A DNA stretch of 64,000 bases from an uncultured Prevotella sp. (GTDB taxonomy: Bacteria > Bacteroidota > Bacteroidia > Bacteroidales > Bacteroidaceae). Made by a program: the position numbers and the translations under genes. The notes under the pieces are model-generated. The model saw only the letters and a program-made list of their open reading frames with translations, was not told the DNA's origin and did not search any database. This document shows, in pieces, positions 44,581-53,068 of the stretch (position 1 is its first letter; each line of letters starts with the position of its first letter). The stretch is from assembly GCA_900770395.1 (NCBI GenBank), contig CAAGKM010000014.1:62001-126000 (forward strand), given 5' to 3'.

Positions 44581-45564
44581 ATGAATTCACAACAGGAAAT
44601 GAAGCCATATGTAATTGGCTTGGATTTGGGCGGAACCAACTCCGTATTTGGTATCGTAGACAGCCGTGGTGAGATAAAAGCCACTACTTCTATCAAAACT
44701 CAGGGTTACAAGAACGCTGAGGAATATGTTGACGCTGCTGTAGAGGCACTGCAGCTCATCATCGACCAGGTGGGAGGCATTGACAAAATCAAGGCGATGG
44801 GTATTGGTGCGCCAAATGCCAACTACTACACCGGCACCATAGAGTTTGCCCCCAACCTTGTATGGGCAAATAAGGAAGTAATACCATTGGCAAAGATGTT
44901 CAGCGAGCGTCTCAACAATATCCCAGTGGCTATGACCAACGATGCCAATGCCGCTGCAATAGGTGAGATGACCTACGGCGTGGCACGCGGTATGAAGAAC
45001 TTCATCATGATTACTCTCGGCACTGGTGTAGGCAGCGGCATCGTGGCTAACGGTCAGCTGATTTACGGTCACGACGGTTTTGCAGGCGAGCTTGGTCATG
45101 TGAGAGTGATACATGAGAACGGACGCCTTTGTGGCTGCGGACGCACAGGCTGCCTGGAGACTTACTGCTCGGCAACAGGTGTGGCACGCACGGCACGTGA
45201 GATTCTGACACAGACCGACAAGCCATCACTTCTGCGCGAGATTGACCCTGAGAAGATCACATCACTCGACGTGGCTATCGCAGCAGGCAAGGGCGACGAG
45301 GTTGCCAACGATATTTTCAAGTTCACAGGCAAGATGCTGGGCGAGGCATGCGCCGACTTCATGACATTCACCTCTCCCGAGGCATTCATTTTCTTCGGTG
45401 GTCTGGTGAAGGCTGGCGACCTGATTATGAACCCAATCAAGGAGGCTTTCGAAGCCAACGTACTCAAGATTTTCCAAAACAAGGCTAAATTCCTTGTGAG
45501 CGGTCTCGACGGAGCAAGCGCCGCTGTGCTCGGTGCGAGCGCCGTGGGATGGGAGATTCAGTAA
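44581..45564 (+). CDS. ROK-family sugar kinase (probable glucokinase)
   Basis: A 327-residue cytoplasmic kinase. The ATP phosphate-1 motif is GLDLGGTNSVFGIVD near residue 13, the catalytic Asp is in TNDANAAAIGE near 121, and GELGHVRV leads into the ROK zinc motif CGCGRTGCLE near 180-190. A glucose specificity is common for Bacteroidota proteins of this type but is not proven by sequence. No DNA-binding domain is attached. It has its own promoter and terminator. Confidence 0.9.
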   Translation: MNSQQEMKPYVIGLDLGGTNSVFGIVDSRGEIKATTSIKTQGYKNAEEYVDAAVEALQLIIDQVGGIDKIKAMGIGAPNANYYTGTIEFAPNLVWANKEVIPLAKMFSERLNNIPVAMTNDANAAAIGEMTYGVARGMKNFIMITLGTGVGSGIVANGQLIYGHDGFAGELGHVRVIHENGRLCGCGRTGCLETYCSATGVARTAREILTQTDKPSLLREIDPEKITSLDVAIAAGKGDEVANDIFKFTGKMLGEACADFMTFTSPEAFIFFGGLVKAGDLIMNPIKEAFEANVLKIFQNKAKFLVSGLDGASAAVLGASAVGWEIQ

Positions 45565-45575
45565 ATACTCAGATT

Positions 45576-45613
45576 AAAAATCCCGATGCTCTCAAAAGCA
45601 TCGGGATTTTTTT
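45576..45613. terminator. Bidirectional terminator after the ROK kinase
   Basis: AAAAATCCCGATGCT (45576-45590) pairs with 45597-45611 around a 6-base loop, followed by a run of T. It also serves the convergent barrel-protein gene. Confidence 0.9.
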
Positions 45614-45643
45614 GTTCCACATTATTTTCTACTGAGCTCCACG

Positions 45644-46867
45644 CTATTTTCTGTTAATATCAAGCCGCACTCCAACTTTAAGCTTAAAATTGAGCGGTTT
45701 GTCGCTGTATGATGTCTCAAGCGACGAGCCGTTGTCGATATAATACACCATGCCCGGCTCAACATAAACACCAAGATTGCGGAGAATGTTGTACTGCACA
45801 CCGGCAGCCACTCCCACTGACATCTGCACGGGAATGTCGCTGATGTCACTGGTTGTCTTGTCTGTGCTTCCACCTTCCAACACACTTGTGGTATTCATTA
45901 TGCCCTTAACTCCAAACTCTGCAGTAACGCCGCCGCTGGTATAAACCGACAGGCGCTTGCCGTTTATCCACTGATAGCCAACTGCCACAGGAATACCAAG
46001 ATAGTGAATTTTCTGATTGCCGTAGACATGCGACATACCTCTGTCCGACTTTATCTCGCTCTCAAGCATGCTGTAAGTCAGTCCTGTCTCCACAGCCCAG
46101 CGGTTATTGATGAAATAACGTGCTCCCACACCTACACTCACCGGCTGGTGATGTTCAACCTTTGTCGCAGGACTGGCATAGCTGTTGACTAATGAGGGGA
46201 AAGAACCATGCAGTCCCCCCTCAACAGGACTTGACATTACAGAGCTGGAGCCTGCAAAAGCTCTATGCCCAGCAATAGTCGACGATGATGATGCGATATT
46301 GGCGGCATACATCGACAGCGACATACCACCACTATTGCGCTTACGGCTTGCAGCTGGTTTCTCACCACTATAGTCGGCAAGCAGACGGTTGGCTCCTTCT
46401 TTCTTCTTGCTCTCCACCTCTTTGCTCATTGGCTCTGCTTTTTCCTGCACCACCGCAACCTCTGCTACACCTTCCACTCTGTCAGCCGCACTTGTCTCCA
46501 CTACAACAGCGTCAGTCACAGCATGACTGGCTCCATAAGCCATTGCCGTTTCATTGTTGGCAATGGCAGTATTAGCTGTCATTTTATCTGCAAGTATATC
46601 AATAGCTGTCTGCCCCGACTTCTCGGCGGCTGCCTGAATCATGGCTGTTTGCTCCTCTTCCGAAGGTGCGGTCAGAATGAAAGCCGCAGCCACAATAGCT
46701 GCCGCCGCAGCCACAGAGGCTATACGCATCCATGGTATCACACGTGTGCGGGACTTACTGTCGAGCGCACTCTCTATGCCGTACCATAATCCTTGCGGCA
46801 CGTCACTGCTCTCATATCGCGACATACGCTCGCGAACATCATCGGTCCATTTTTTATTCTCACTCAT
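45644..46867 (-). CDS. Anti-sigma-like/outer-membrane beta-barrel hybrid protein
   Basis: A 407-residue protein with two unlike halves. The N-terminus (WTDDVRERMSRYESSDVPQGLWYGIESAL, then a helix VIPWMRIASVAAAAAIVAAAFIL, about 43-66) looks like an anti-sigma factor: a short cytoplasmic domain and one transmembrane span. After an Ala/Glu-rich and Ser-rich linker (about 70-235), the last ~165 residues alternate like an outer-membrane beta-barrel (VGARYFINNRWAVETGLTYS, ending FKLKVGVRLDI). It overlaps the sigma factor gene by 4 bases. It may bind that sigma factor while spanning the periplasm. Confidence 0.75.
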   Translation of the reverse strand: MSENKKWTDDVRERMSRYESSDVPQGLWYGIESALDSKSRTRVIPWMRIASVAAAAAIVAAAFILTAPSEEEQTAMIQAAAEKSGQTAIDILADKMTANTAIANNETAMAYGASHAVTDAVVVETSAADRVEGVAEVAVVQEKAEPMSKEVESKKKEGANRLLADYSGEKPAASRKRNSGGMSLSMYAANIASSSSTIAGHRAFAGSSSVMSSPVEGGLHGSFPSLVNSYASPATKVEHHQPVSVGVGARYFINNRWAVETGLTYSMLESEIKSDRGMSHVYGNQKIHYLGIPVAVGYQWINGKRLSVYTSGGVTAEFGVKGIMNTTSVLEGGSTDKTTSDISDIPVQMSVGVAAGVQYNILRNLGVYVEPGMVYYIDNGSSLETSYSDKPLNFKLKVGVRLDINRK

Positions 46868-47412
46868 AGCTTATTCCTCCTCTGTCTTATCATTTTAGCC
46901 AATGCCTTCTTGGCATGAAACAGCTGCGACGCGGAGGTGTATTCCGATATTCCCAACATCTTGGCTATCTCCTTATGGCTGTATTCTTCTATCACGTAAA
47001 GGTTCAACACAGTGCGGTAGCCTTCGGGCAACCGGCGTATCATGTCATACAGCGCCTCAGTCTCCACCTCCTGTGTCTCCGGGTCCTCACTGTCATCCTC
47101 TCTGTCGGCAATGTTGTCGGTTGTCTCCATCATCATGCTCTTACGGCCACGGCGCAGATGATTGAGCGCCTCATTCGCCACAATCCTTGCCATCCATGCA
47201 TTTAGCGAGTTCTCGTTCTGCGGCACAAAGTCACGCAAGGCATTAAATATCTTGATGTAGCTCTCCTGAAGAATGTCCTTCACATCCTCCTCATTCTGCA
47301 CATAACGGCGGCACACGGCAGTCAAGCGGCCTACCGACTCGCCATACAGTTGCTGCATGGCACGCCGGTTGCCCTTTTTCAGTTCAGCTATCATCAATGA
47401 TGTCTGCTCCAT
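46864..47412 (-). CDS. RNA polymerase sigma factor, ECF/sigma-70 family
   Basis: A 182-residue sigma factor. Region 2 includes NRRAMQQLYGESVGRLTAVCRRY and DVKDILQESYIKIF; region 4 is the C-terminal helix-turn-helix LPEGYRTVLNLYVIEEYSHKEIAKMLGIS. An acidic linker (DREDDSEDPETQEVETE) joins them. The start at 47412 (MEQTSLMIAELKKGN) fits the family; 12 extra residues would be added by the next in-frame ATG. The ATGA overlap with the following anti-sigma-like gene points to coupled translation. Confidence 0.9.
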   Translation of the reverse strand: MEQTSLMIAELKKGNRRAMQQLYGESVGRLTAVCRRYVQNEEDVKDILQESYIKIFNALRDFVPQNENSLNAWMARIVANEALNHLRRGRKSMMMETTDNIADREDDSEDPETQEVETEALYDMIRRLPEGYRTVLNLYVIEEYSHKEIAKMLGISEYTSASQLFHAKKALAKMIRQRRNKL

Positions 47413-47548
47413 TGCCGTTATCACAGAGGTCTGCCGCTGCAGCGGCAAGACACGTTATTTTTTATTTATCCTTAGCGTTGTACATATTATAAACACACCA
47501 TCACAACAAATATTGCATGAGAAGCAGCAAAAAAGTTGGCAAAGTATC

Positions 47549-50500
47549 CTAAGATAAATCATCCTTGCGCCTGTATGCCTGTGGAGTCATGCCATACTTT
47601 GCCTTGAAGCAATGAGTGAAATAACGTGGTGAGCTGAATCCGGTTATTGCGGATACATCCGTGATGTTATACTCCGGATTGTTCTTCAGCATGATGGCTG
47701 CACGCTGCAGGCGCACAGTGAGGATAAACTCATTAGGTGTCTGGTTGGTTATTGCCTTGAGCTTTGTAAACAGCTTTGTGCGGGCTATATACATTTCCTT
47801 CGCAAAGTCGTTCATATTGAAGTCGGTGTCGCCAAGATGCTTCTCAATCACCTGCATAGCCTGTTCCACAAACTTTTTGTCGAGCGGATTGGTGGCTATC
47901 ATCTGCGGTCCCTCCTGCGGACGCTTGCTGTATTTCTCCTGCAGAGCAATGCGCGTGTTCACCAGATTCTTGCACCGGGCGAGCAGCAGATTAATGTCGA
48001 ACGGCTTTGTTATATAGTCGTCGGCTCCCATCTGAATGCCCTCTAACTTATACTCAATATTGGTGCATGCCGTGAGCAGCACAACAGGAATCTGACACGT
48101 CTCAACATTGCGTTTGATTTCACGACAGAGACTGATACCGTTCATGCCACCCTCCTTCAGCAGCACGTCACTGAGCACAAGGTCGGGCACAGCATCCCTC
48201 ACCAGCGCCAGCCCGTTGTCACCGTCGGTTGCCGTATATACATTATAATAAGGTGCAAAGAGGTCGGAGAGCATCTGACGCAACGTCTCATCGTCCTCCA
48301 CTATCACGATGTTGAACCTCTTCTCCTCACCTTCAGTAATTGCCACATTGGCGGCATCCTGCTCCAACACCTCTATCTCCTTGGTGGGAACGTGGCTTTG
48401 TACGACATACTCCACCGCCTTGTCCTTTATGATTTCCTCAGGGTCGAAATGGCTGTTGCCCAATGGCAGTGTGAAACTGAAAGTGGCACCCTCGCCCTCA
48501 TCGCTTATCACGCTGACTGTGCCATGATGCAGCTCCACAATACCTTTTGCCAAGGCGAGTCCTATGCCCGAGCCCGTATTCTTTAATGTCTGTACCGACT
48601 CACTTTGGTAGAACCGCTTAAAGATGTCAGGCTGCTCCTCCTTTGGAATACCGCAACCGTTGTCTGTAACCTCCACAACCACCTCTTGTCCGCGTTTTGC
48701 CACAGAAAGGGATATCTCTCCGCCATCGGGGGTAAACTTAAAGGCATTTGAGAGCAGATTGTTCAACACCTTCTGCAGTTGTTTATCATCATACCACACC
48801 GTTATATTGTCGTTCGACTTATTGAAATGGAAATTTATGTTGCGGTTTGAGGCATATTCCTGAAACATCAGATATGTGGCATGTATGAAATTCACAATGT
48901 TATACTCGCCCACCTTAAGCATCATCTTGCCCTGCTCCTGCTTGCGGAAGTCGAGCAGTTCATTAATCAGTTCCTGCAGCTGGAGGCAACTCTTATAGGT
49001 GCGCAGTATCTTGTTGTACACCATTGGAGCGATTGTCTTCACCTGAAGCAGCATCTCCATCTGCCCTATGATAATGGTAAGCGGAGTGCGGAACTCATGC
49101 GAGATATTGGTAAAGAAGCGCAGCTTCGCCTGATTAAGCTCCTCGATGCTCTTCACATAGTTACGCTCATACTTCAGCTGTGCCTGCAAGTCCATGCGGT
49201 GCTTGTAGGCGCTGATGATGCGCCATGCGAGTCCCAACACAACTATTATATATATAAGGTATGCCCACCATGAGAGATACCACACTGGATTCACCCGGAT
49301 ATCCATGCGGCTCATGATATGCTCCCTGCCGTCAGGACCAACGGCTTTCACCACAAGCTGATAGTCGCCGGCCTCTAAGTTAGTATATGTCACAAAGTTG
49401 CTGCTCCGCATGGTAGCCCATTCCTTCGAGAAGCCTTCCAGACGGTAAAGAATCTTATCCTGACTGAACGAGGTATAGTTGGTGACGGCATACTGTATGC
49501 CTATCATCGCCTGCGAGGAGTTGAGAGTGAGCTTGCCGGTTGCGGAGAGCGACTGGCTTAAGATGCCGGTGTCATCGCCCACCTCAACCTGTCTGCTGTT
49601 GATATATAGCTTATGCGGGAATATCTGATATTGTGGCAATGGCACTGTGAGCTGGTTGGGCGAGAAAGCTATGAGTCCTCCCACACCGCCTATATACATC
49701 CTGCCGGTAGAGCTGAGGTAGATGGCGTTGGGGGTTACAGCCGTCAAAGGCAGACTCTTGCCTACAGCATAGTTGGTTATCTGCCGTGTGGCTACATTAA
49801 GTATTGACAGTCCTTTGTCGGTTATTATATACAGTTTGTTAGACTTATCGCTGCATGCGCCATACACGCAGTTGCTGAGCAGTTCATTGTCTGCCTCATT
49901 GAAATTGGTAAAACCTTTTCCCTCCTCCCAAAGGTCGATACCGCTCTCAGAAGTACAGAACCACAGGCGGTGGGCAGCATCTTCATAAATACTGTTGATT
50001 CCATTACTGCTCAGACAGTTTATATGGTCTCTGTTGTGACGGTAGAGTTTCAGCTTCCGTGTAAGGAAGTCGTAGGCATAAGCACCTTTCTCGGCACCTG
50101 CAATCCACAGCGTGCCTTTATGGTCGATACACAGGTCGAGCGCCAGCGTGATTATGTCACCCTCATGCCCGTCCTTAAACATTGGCGCAAAAGCTCCTGT
50201 CTCCGGATTAAACTGATACACTCCATCGTGGGTGGCAAGCAGAAGATAGTTTTTATATTGCACGATGTCGCACACGATGTTCGACTTGTGTGAAGCCTGC
50301 TGCTGATGACGGTAATTGGTAAACTGCCTGGTTTTAAGGTCCAGTTTATTGAGTCCTCCCATGTGAGTGCCTATCCACAGGCAGTTGCGCTGGCGGTCAT
50401 AGAGCACTGTTTTCACGTTGTTTTGCGATATGCTGTTGCCGCCTGCATGCTGTCCATACCACGTAAACCGCTCCGTACGTGGATTGAAGCAGTTTAGTCC

Positions 50501-51562
50501 GCCGCCGTCTGTGGCTATCCAGATGTTATGCTGGGCGTCCTCGGTCATATCGCCAACGATAGGCACGCTGAGCCCTGCTCCCTCTTTGTTGGATGCGATA
50601 TAGTGCCGGTACACACTCTGACGGGGAGTGAAATAGTCTACTCCGCCAAAGTATGTGCCAACCCAGATATTGCCCTGCTGGTCGCAGAGCAGGCTCCACA
50701 CCGAGGTTGAGAGGTTCTGCATGTCGCGTGAGGTGTTCTCGTGGGCTGCAAAGCTCCGGCTTTCAGGCAGGTATTGGTTGAGTCCGCGGAAAGTTCCTAC
50801 CCAGATATTGCCCAACTTGTCCTCGCAGATGTCACGCACATAGTTGGCACATAACCCGTCGTTAATGCCAAAGTGCTGCAGTTGCGTGGCATCATACATG
50901 TAGAGTCCGTTGTTCATGGTACCTATCCAAAAACGGTTTTTCTTGTCACGGAACACAGTTGTCACCTCAACATCAGAGAACAGCTGTTCCAGCTTTCTGG
51001 GCTTAAGCTGCAGCAGGAAACATCCTTTCTCCCGCGTGCCGATAGCCATTTGCCGGTCATCAATATAGAGGCTGGTTATCTGCACACCATACATTGGCAG
51101 ACTGTACACCTGCTCAAAACGTCCGCCACTATAGGCATAAATAATATTATCCACGGCGATATATAGCCGGTCGGCATAAAAGAAAGCCGACACATTATTA
51201 TCTATAAGTGTTGTGAAGCGCTCTGTCTTTGGGTCAAAAGCAGACACGCCTCTTAATGTACGGAAGAAAACGGTGCCATTACCGTCGCCTGTGATGTCGC
51301 GTACAAAATTATTTCCAATACTATAAGGATTATGCTGGTCATGCTTATAAACGGTCACGTCGTTGCCGTCGTAAACGTTGACACCGTTTCGGGTACCCAT
51401 CCAAATAAGTCCCTTAGGGTCCTGATACACTGCCATCACAGAATAGCTTGACAGTCCCTTAGTGGTACTAAGGTGATGGAACACAATGTTCTGTGCTGCC
51501 TGTGGCAAGCTGACAATCACCACCAAGAGGAAGAAAAGAATAGATCGCAGTCGTTTATTCAT
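47549..51562 (-). CDS. Hybrid two-component system sensor-regulator (HTCS)
   Basis: A 1,337-residue inner-membrane protein joining a whole phosphorelay. Order: signal peptide (1-24); periplasmic two-bladed-propeller sensor built of repeats such as IWVGTFRGLNQY and LWIGTHMGGLNKLD (about 30-655); Y_Y_Y domain (about 690-760); transmembrane helix (about 763-787); HisKA with H822 in ISHEFRTPL; HATPase (about 925-1045, with DNGCGIP and GSGIGLALAKG); receiver with D1132 in VLSDVLLKEGG; AraC-type DNA-binding domain (about 1225-1335). HTCS proteins bind breakdown oligosaccharides in the periplasm and activate the adjacent utilization genes. It is divergent from GH88, with a perfect promoter of its own. 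Confidence 0.95.
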   Translation of the reverse strand: MNKRLRSILFFLLVVIVSLPQAAQNIVFHHLSTTKGLSSYSVMAVYQDPKGLIWMGTRNGVNVYDGNDVTVYKHDQHNPYSIGNNFVRDITGDGNGTVFFRTLRGVSAFDPKTERFTTLIDNNVSAFFYADRLYIAVDNIIYAYSGGRFEQVYSLPMYGVQITSLYIDDRQMAIGTREKGCFLLQLKPRKLEQLFSDVEVTTVFRDKKNRFWIGTMNNGLYMYDATQLQHFGINDGLCANYVRDICEDKLGNIWVGTFRGLNQYLPESRSFAAHENTSRDMQNLSTSVWSLLCDQQGNIWVGTYFGGVDYFTPRQSVYRHYIASNKEGAGLSVPIVGDMTEDAQHNIWIATDGGGLNCFNPRTERFTWYGQHAGGNSISQNNVKTVLYDRQRNCLWIGTHMGGLNKLDLKTRQFTNYRHQQQASHKSNIVCDIVQYKNYLLLATHDGVYQFNPETGAFAPMFKDGHEGDIITLALDLCIDHKGTLWIAGAEKGAYAYDFLTRKLKLYRHNRDHINCLSSNGINSIYEDAAHRLWFCTSESGIDLWEEGKGFTNFNEADNELLSNCVYGACSDKSNKLYIITDKGLSILNVATRQITNYAVGKSLPLTAVTPNAIYLSSTGRMYIGGVGGLIAFSPNQLTVPLPQYQIFPHKLYINSRQVEVGDDTGILSQSLSATGKLTLNSSQAMIGIQYAVTNYTSFSQDKILYRLEGFSKEWATMRSSNFVTYTNLEAGDYQLVVKAVGPDGREHIMSRMDIRVNPVWYLSWWAYLIYIIVVLGLAWRIISAYKHRMDLQAQLKYERNYVKSIEELNQAKLRFFTNISHEFRTPLTIIIGQMEMLLQVKTIAPMVYNKILRTYKSCLQLQELINELLDFRKQEQGKMMLKVGEYNIVNFIHATYLMFQEYASNRNINFHFNKSNDNITVWYDDKQLQKVLNNLLSNAFKFTPDGGEISLSVAKRGQEVVVEVTDNGCGIPKEEQPDIFKRFYQSESVQTLKNTGSGIGLALAKGIVELHHGTVSVISDEGEGATFSFTLPLGNSHFDPEEIIKDKAVEYVVQSHVPTKEIEVLEQDAANVAITEGEEKRFNIVIVEDDETLRQMLSDLFAPYYNVYTATDGDNGLALVRDAVPDLVLSDVLLKEGGMNGISLCREIKRNVETCQIPVVLLTACTNIEYKLEGIQMGADDYITKPFDINLLLARCKNLVNTRIALQEKYSKRPQEGPQMIATNPLDKKFVEQAMQVIEKHLGDTDFNMNDFAKEMYIARTKLFTKLKAITNQTPNEFILTVRLQRAAIMLKNNPEYNITDVSAITGFSSPRYFTHCFKAKYGMTPQAYRRKDDLS

Positions 51563-51605
51563 AACTAATATTTATAGATTGGCCGTGAATTACTGGAATT
51601 CATGG

Positions 51606-51636
51606 CAAAGGTACGTATTTTTAATTTATACCCAAA
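51606..51636 (-). promoter_or_regulatory. Promoter of the HTCS gene
   Basis: On the minus strand TTTG (51633-51636), 19 bases, TACCTTTG (51606-51613). Start near 51599, leader about 37 bases. The complete consensus suggests constant, activator-free expression of the sensor. Confidence 0.7.
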
Positions 51637-51674
51637 GAAAAAAACAACAAATTTTCAAAAAAACGTAATAAATC

Positions 51675-51788
51675 GTTCATTTTTGTGCTTTTTAGGTTCA
51701 TTTTAACAGAAAAAATCGATTTCATACGGAACTCAACATTTATTTGAACCCACGACGCACGGATTGAAAAATTTTCTTCGTATCTTTG
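51675..51788 (+). promoter_or_regulatory. Control region of the GH88-SusCD operon
   Basis: TATCTTTG (51781-51788) is a consensus -7 element, but no TTTG lies 19-21 bases upstream, as expected for an activator-dependent promoter. GTTCATTTT occurs at 51675-51683 and 51696-51704, a 21-base (two helical turns) direct repeat that would suit an AraC-type dimer such as the HTCS output domain, about 90-120 bases upstream of the predicted start near 51795. Confidence 0.4.
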
Positions 51789-51822
51789 CACCACAAAACA
51801 TCAATGACCAAAATACACTGAT

Positions 51823-53046
51823 ATGAAGAACTTAATACTATCTACCGGTACTATTCTTGTATCGTTTGGAGTAATGTTGAGCAGTTGCTGCTCGAGTACC
51901 AAAACCGACATCATTGCCGACAATGTTGACAATGCCGTAAAGCAGTACACACTGCAGACCGACATTATTGAGAAGAGCGGCAAGATACTTAATCCCCGTA
52001 CCATCGACGAGAAGGGAACCATCCAGTATGTGCCAATCGACGACTGGTGCTCTGGGTTCTTCCCTGGCTGTATGTGGTATATGTATGCGCTCACCAACGA
52101 CCAGAAATGGGAGACGCTGGCTGAAAAGTACACCGAGGATCTTGACTCCATCAAGTATCTCACCTGGCACCACGATGTGGGCTTCATGATAGGCTGCAGT
52201 TATCTCAACGGCTATCGTCTGGGCAAAAAAGAATATAAAGATGTTATAGTGCAGACCGCAAAGTCGCTCTCCACACGTTTCCGTCCCACTGCCGGAGTCA
52301 TACAGTCATGGAACGTGGACAAAGGATGGCAGTCGGAGCGTGGATGGGAATGCCCCGTCATCATTGACAACATGATGAATCTTGAACTATTGTTTGAGGC
52401 AACAAGGCTTTCTGGCGACTCCACATTTTATAATATAGCAGTGTCGCATGCCAACACCACTCTGAAGAACCACTTCCGCCCCGACAACAGTTGCTATCAT
52501 GTGGTTGACTACGACCTGACCACAGGTGAGGTGCGTAAGAAACAGACCGCTCAGGGATATGCTGACGAGTCTTCATGGGCACGAGGACAGGCATGGGCAA
52601 TCTATGGCTACACCGTATGCTACCGCTACACACACGACAAGCAGTATCTCGACCATGCAGAGAAGGTGTATGACTTTATATTCAACAATCCGACATTGCC
52701 AAAGGACCTTATCCCATACTGGGACTACAACGCACCGAAGATTCCCAACGAGCCCCGTGACGCATCGTCAGCAGCAGTAACTGCATCCGCTCTCTACGAG
52801 ATGAGCACTTACCTGCCAAACAAGAACTATAAGGAGACAGCAGACAAGATTGTGGAGAACCTCAGTTCTCCCGACTACCGTGCAAAAGTGGGCACCAACG
52901 GCAACTTCATCCTGATGCACTCTGTAGGCAGCATTCCTCACGGCCAGGAAATCGACGTGCCTCTAAACTATGCCGACTATTACTTCCTCGAGAGCCTTAT
53001 ACGCAAGAGCCGTCTCGAAAAGGGAGAGACCAACGTATTATATTAA
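51823..53046 (+). CDS. GH88 unsaturated glucuronyl hydrolase
   Basis: A 407-residue exported (alpha/alpha)6-barrel enzyme; the signal sequence ends in a Cys cluster (MLSSCCSS), so probably a periplasmic lipoprotein. GH88 hydrolyses the 4,5-unsaturated uronic acid that lyases leave at the non-reducing end of oligosaccharides. The two essential aspartates are D118 in WHHDVGFM and D182 in PVIIDNMMNLELL, 64 residues apart as in characterised members. SSWARGQAWAIYG and DYNAP further support the family. It is the first gene of the operon, 22 bases before susC, opposite the HTCS gene. Confidence 0.92.
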   Translation: MKNLILSTGTILVSFGVMLSSCCSSTKTDIIADNVDNAVKQYTLQTDIIEKSGKILNPRTIDEKGTIQYVPIDDWCSGFFPGCMWYMYALTNDQKWETLAEKYTEDLDSIKYLTWHHDVGFMIGCSYLNGYRLGKKEYKDVIVQTAKSLSTRFRPTAGVIQSWNVDKGWQSERGWECPVIIDNMMNLELLFEATRLSGDSTFYNIAVSHANTTLKNHFRPDNSCYHVVDYDLTTGEVRKKQTAQGYADESSWARGQAWAIYGYTVCYRYTHDKQYLDHAEKVYDFIFNNPTLPKDLIPYWDYNAPKIPNEPRDASSAAVTASALYEMSTYLPNKNYKETADKIVENLSSPDYRAKVGTNGNFILMHSVGSIPHGQEIDVPLNYADYYFLESLIRKSRLEKGETNVLY

Positions 53047-53068
53047 GTAACTATTTAAAACATTCATC

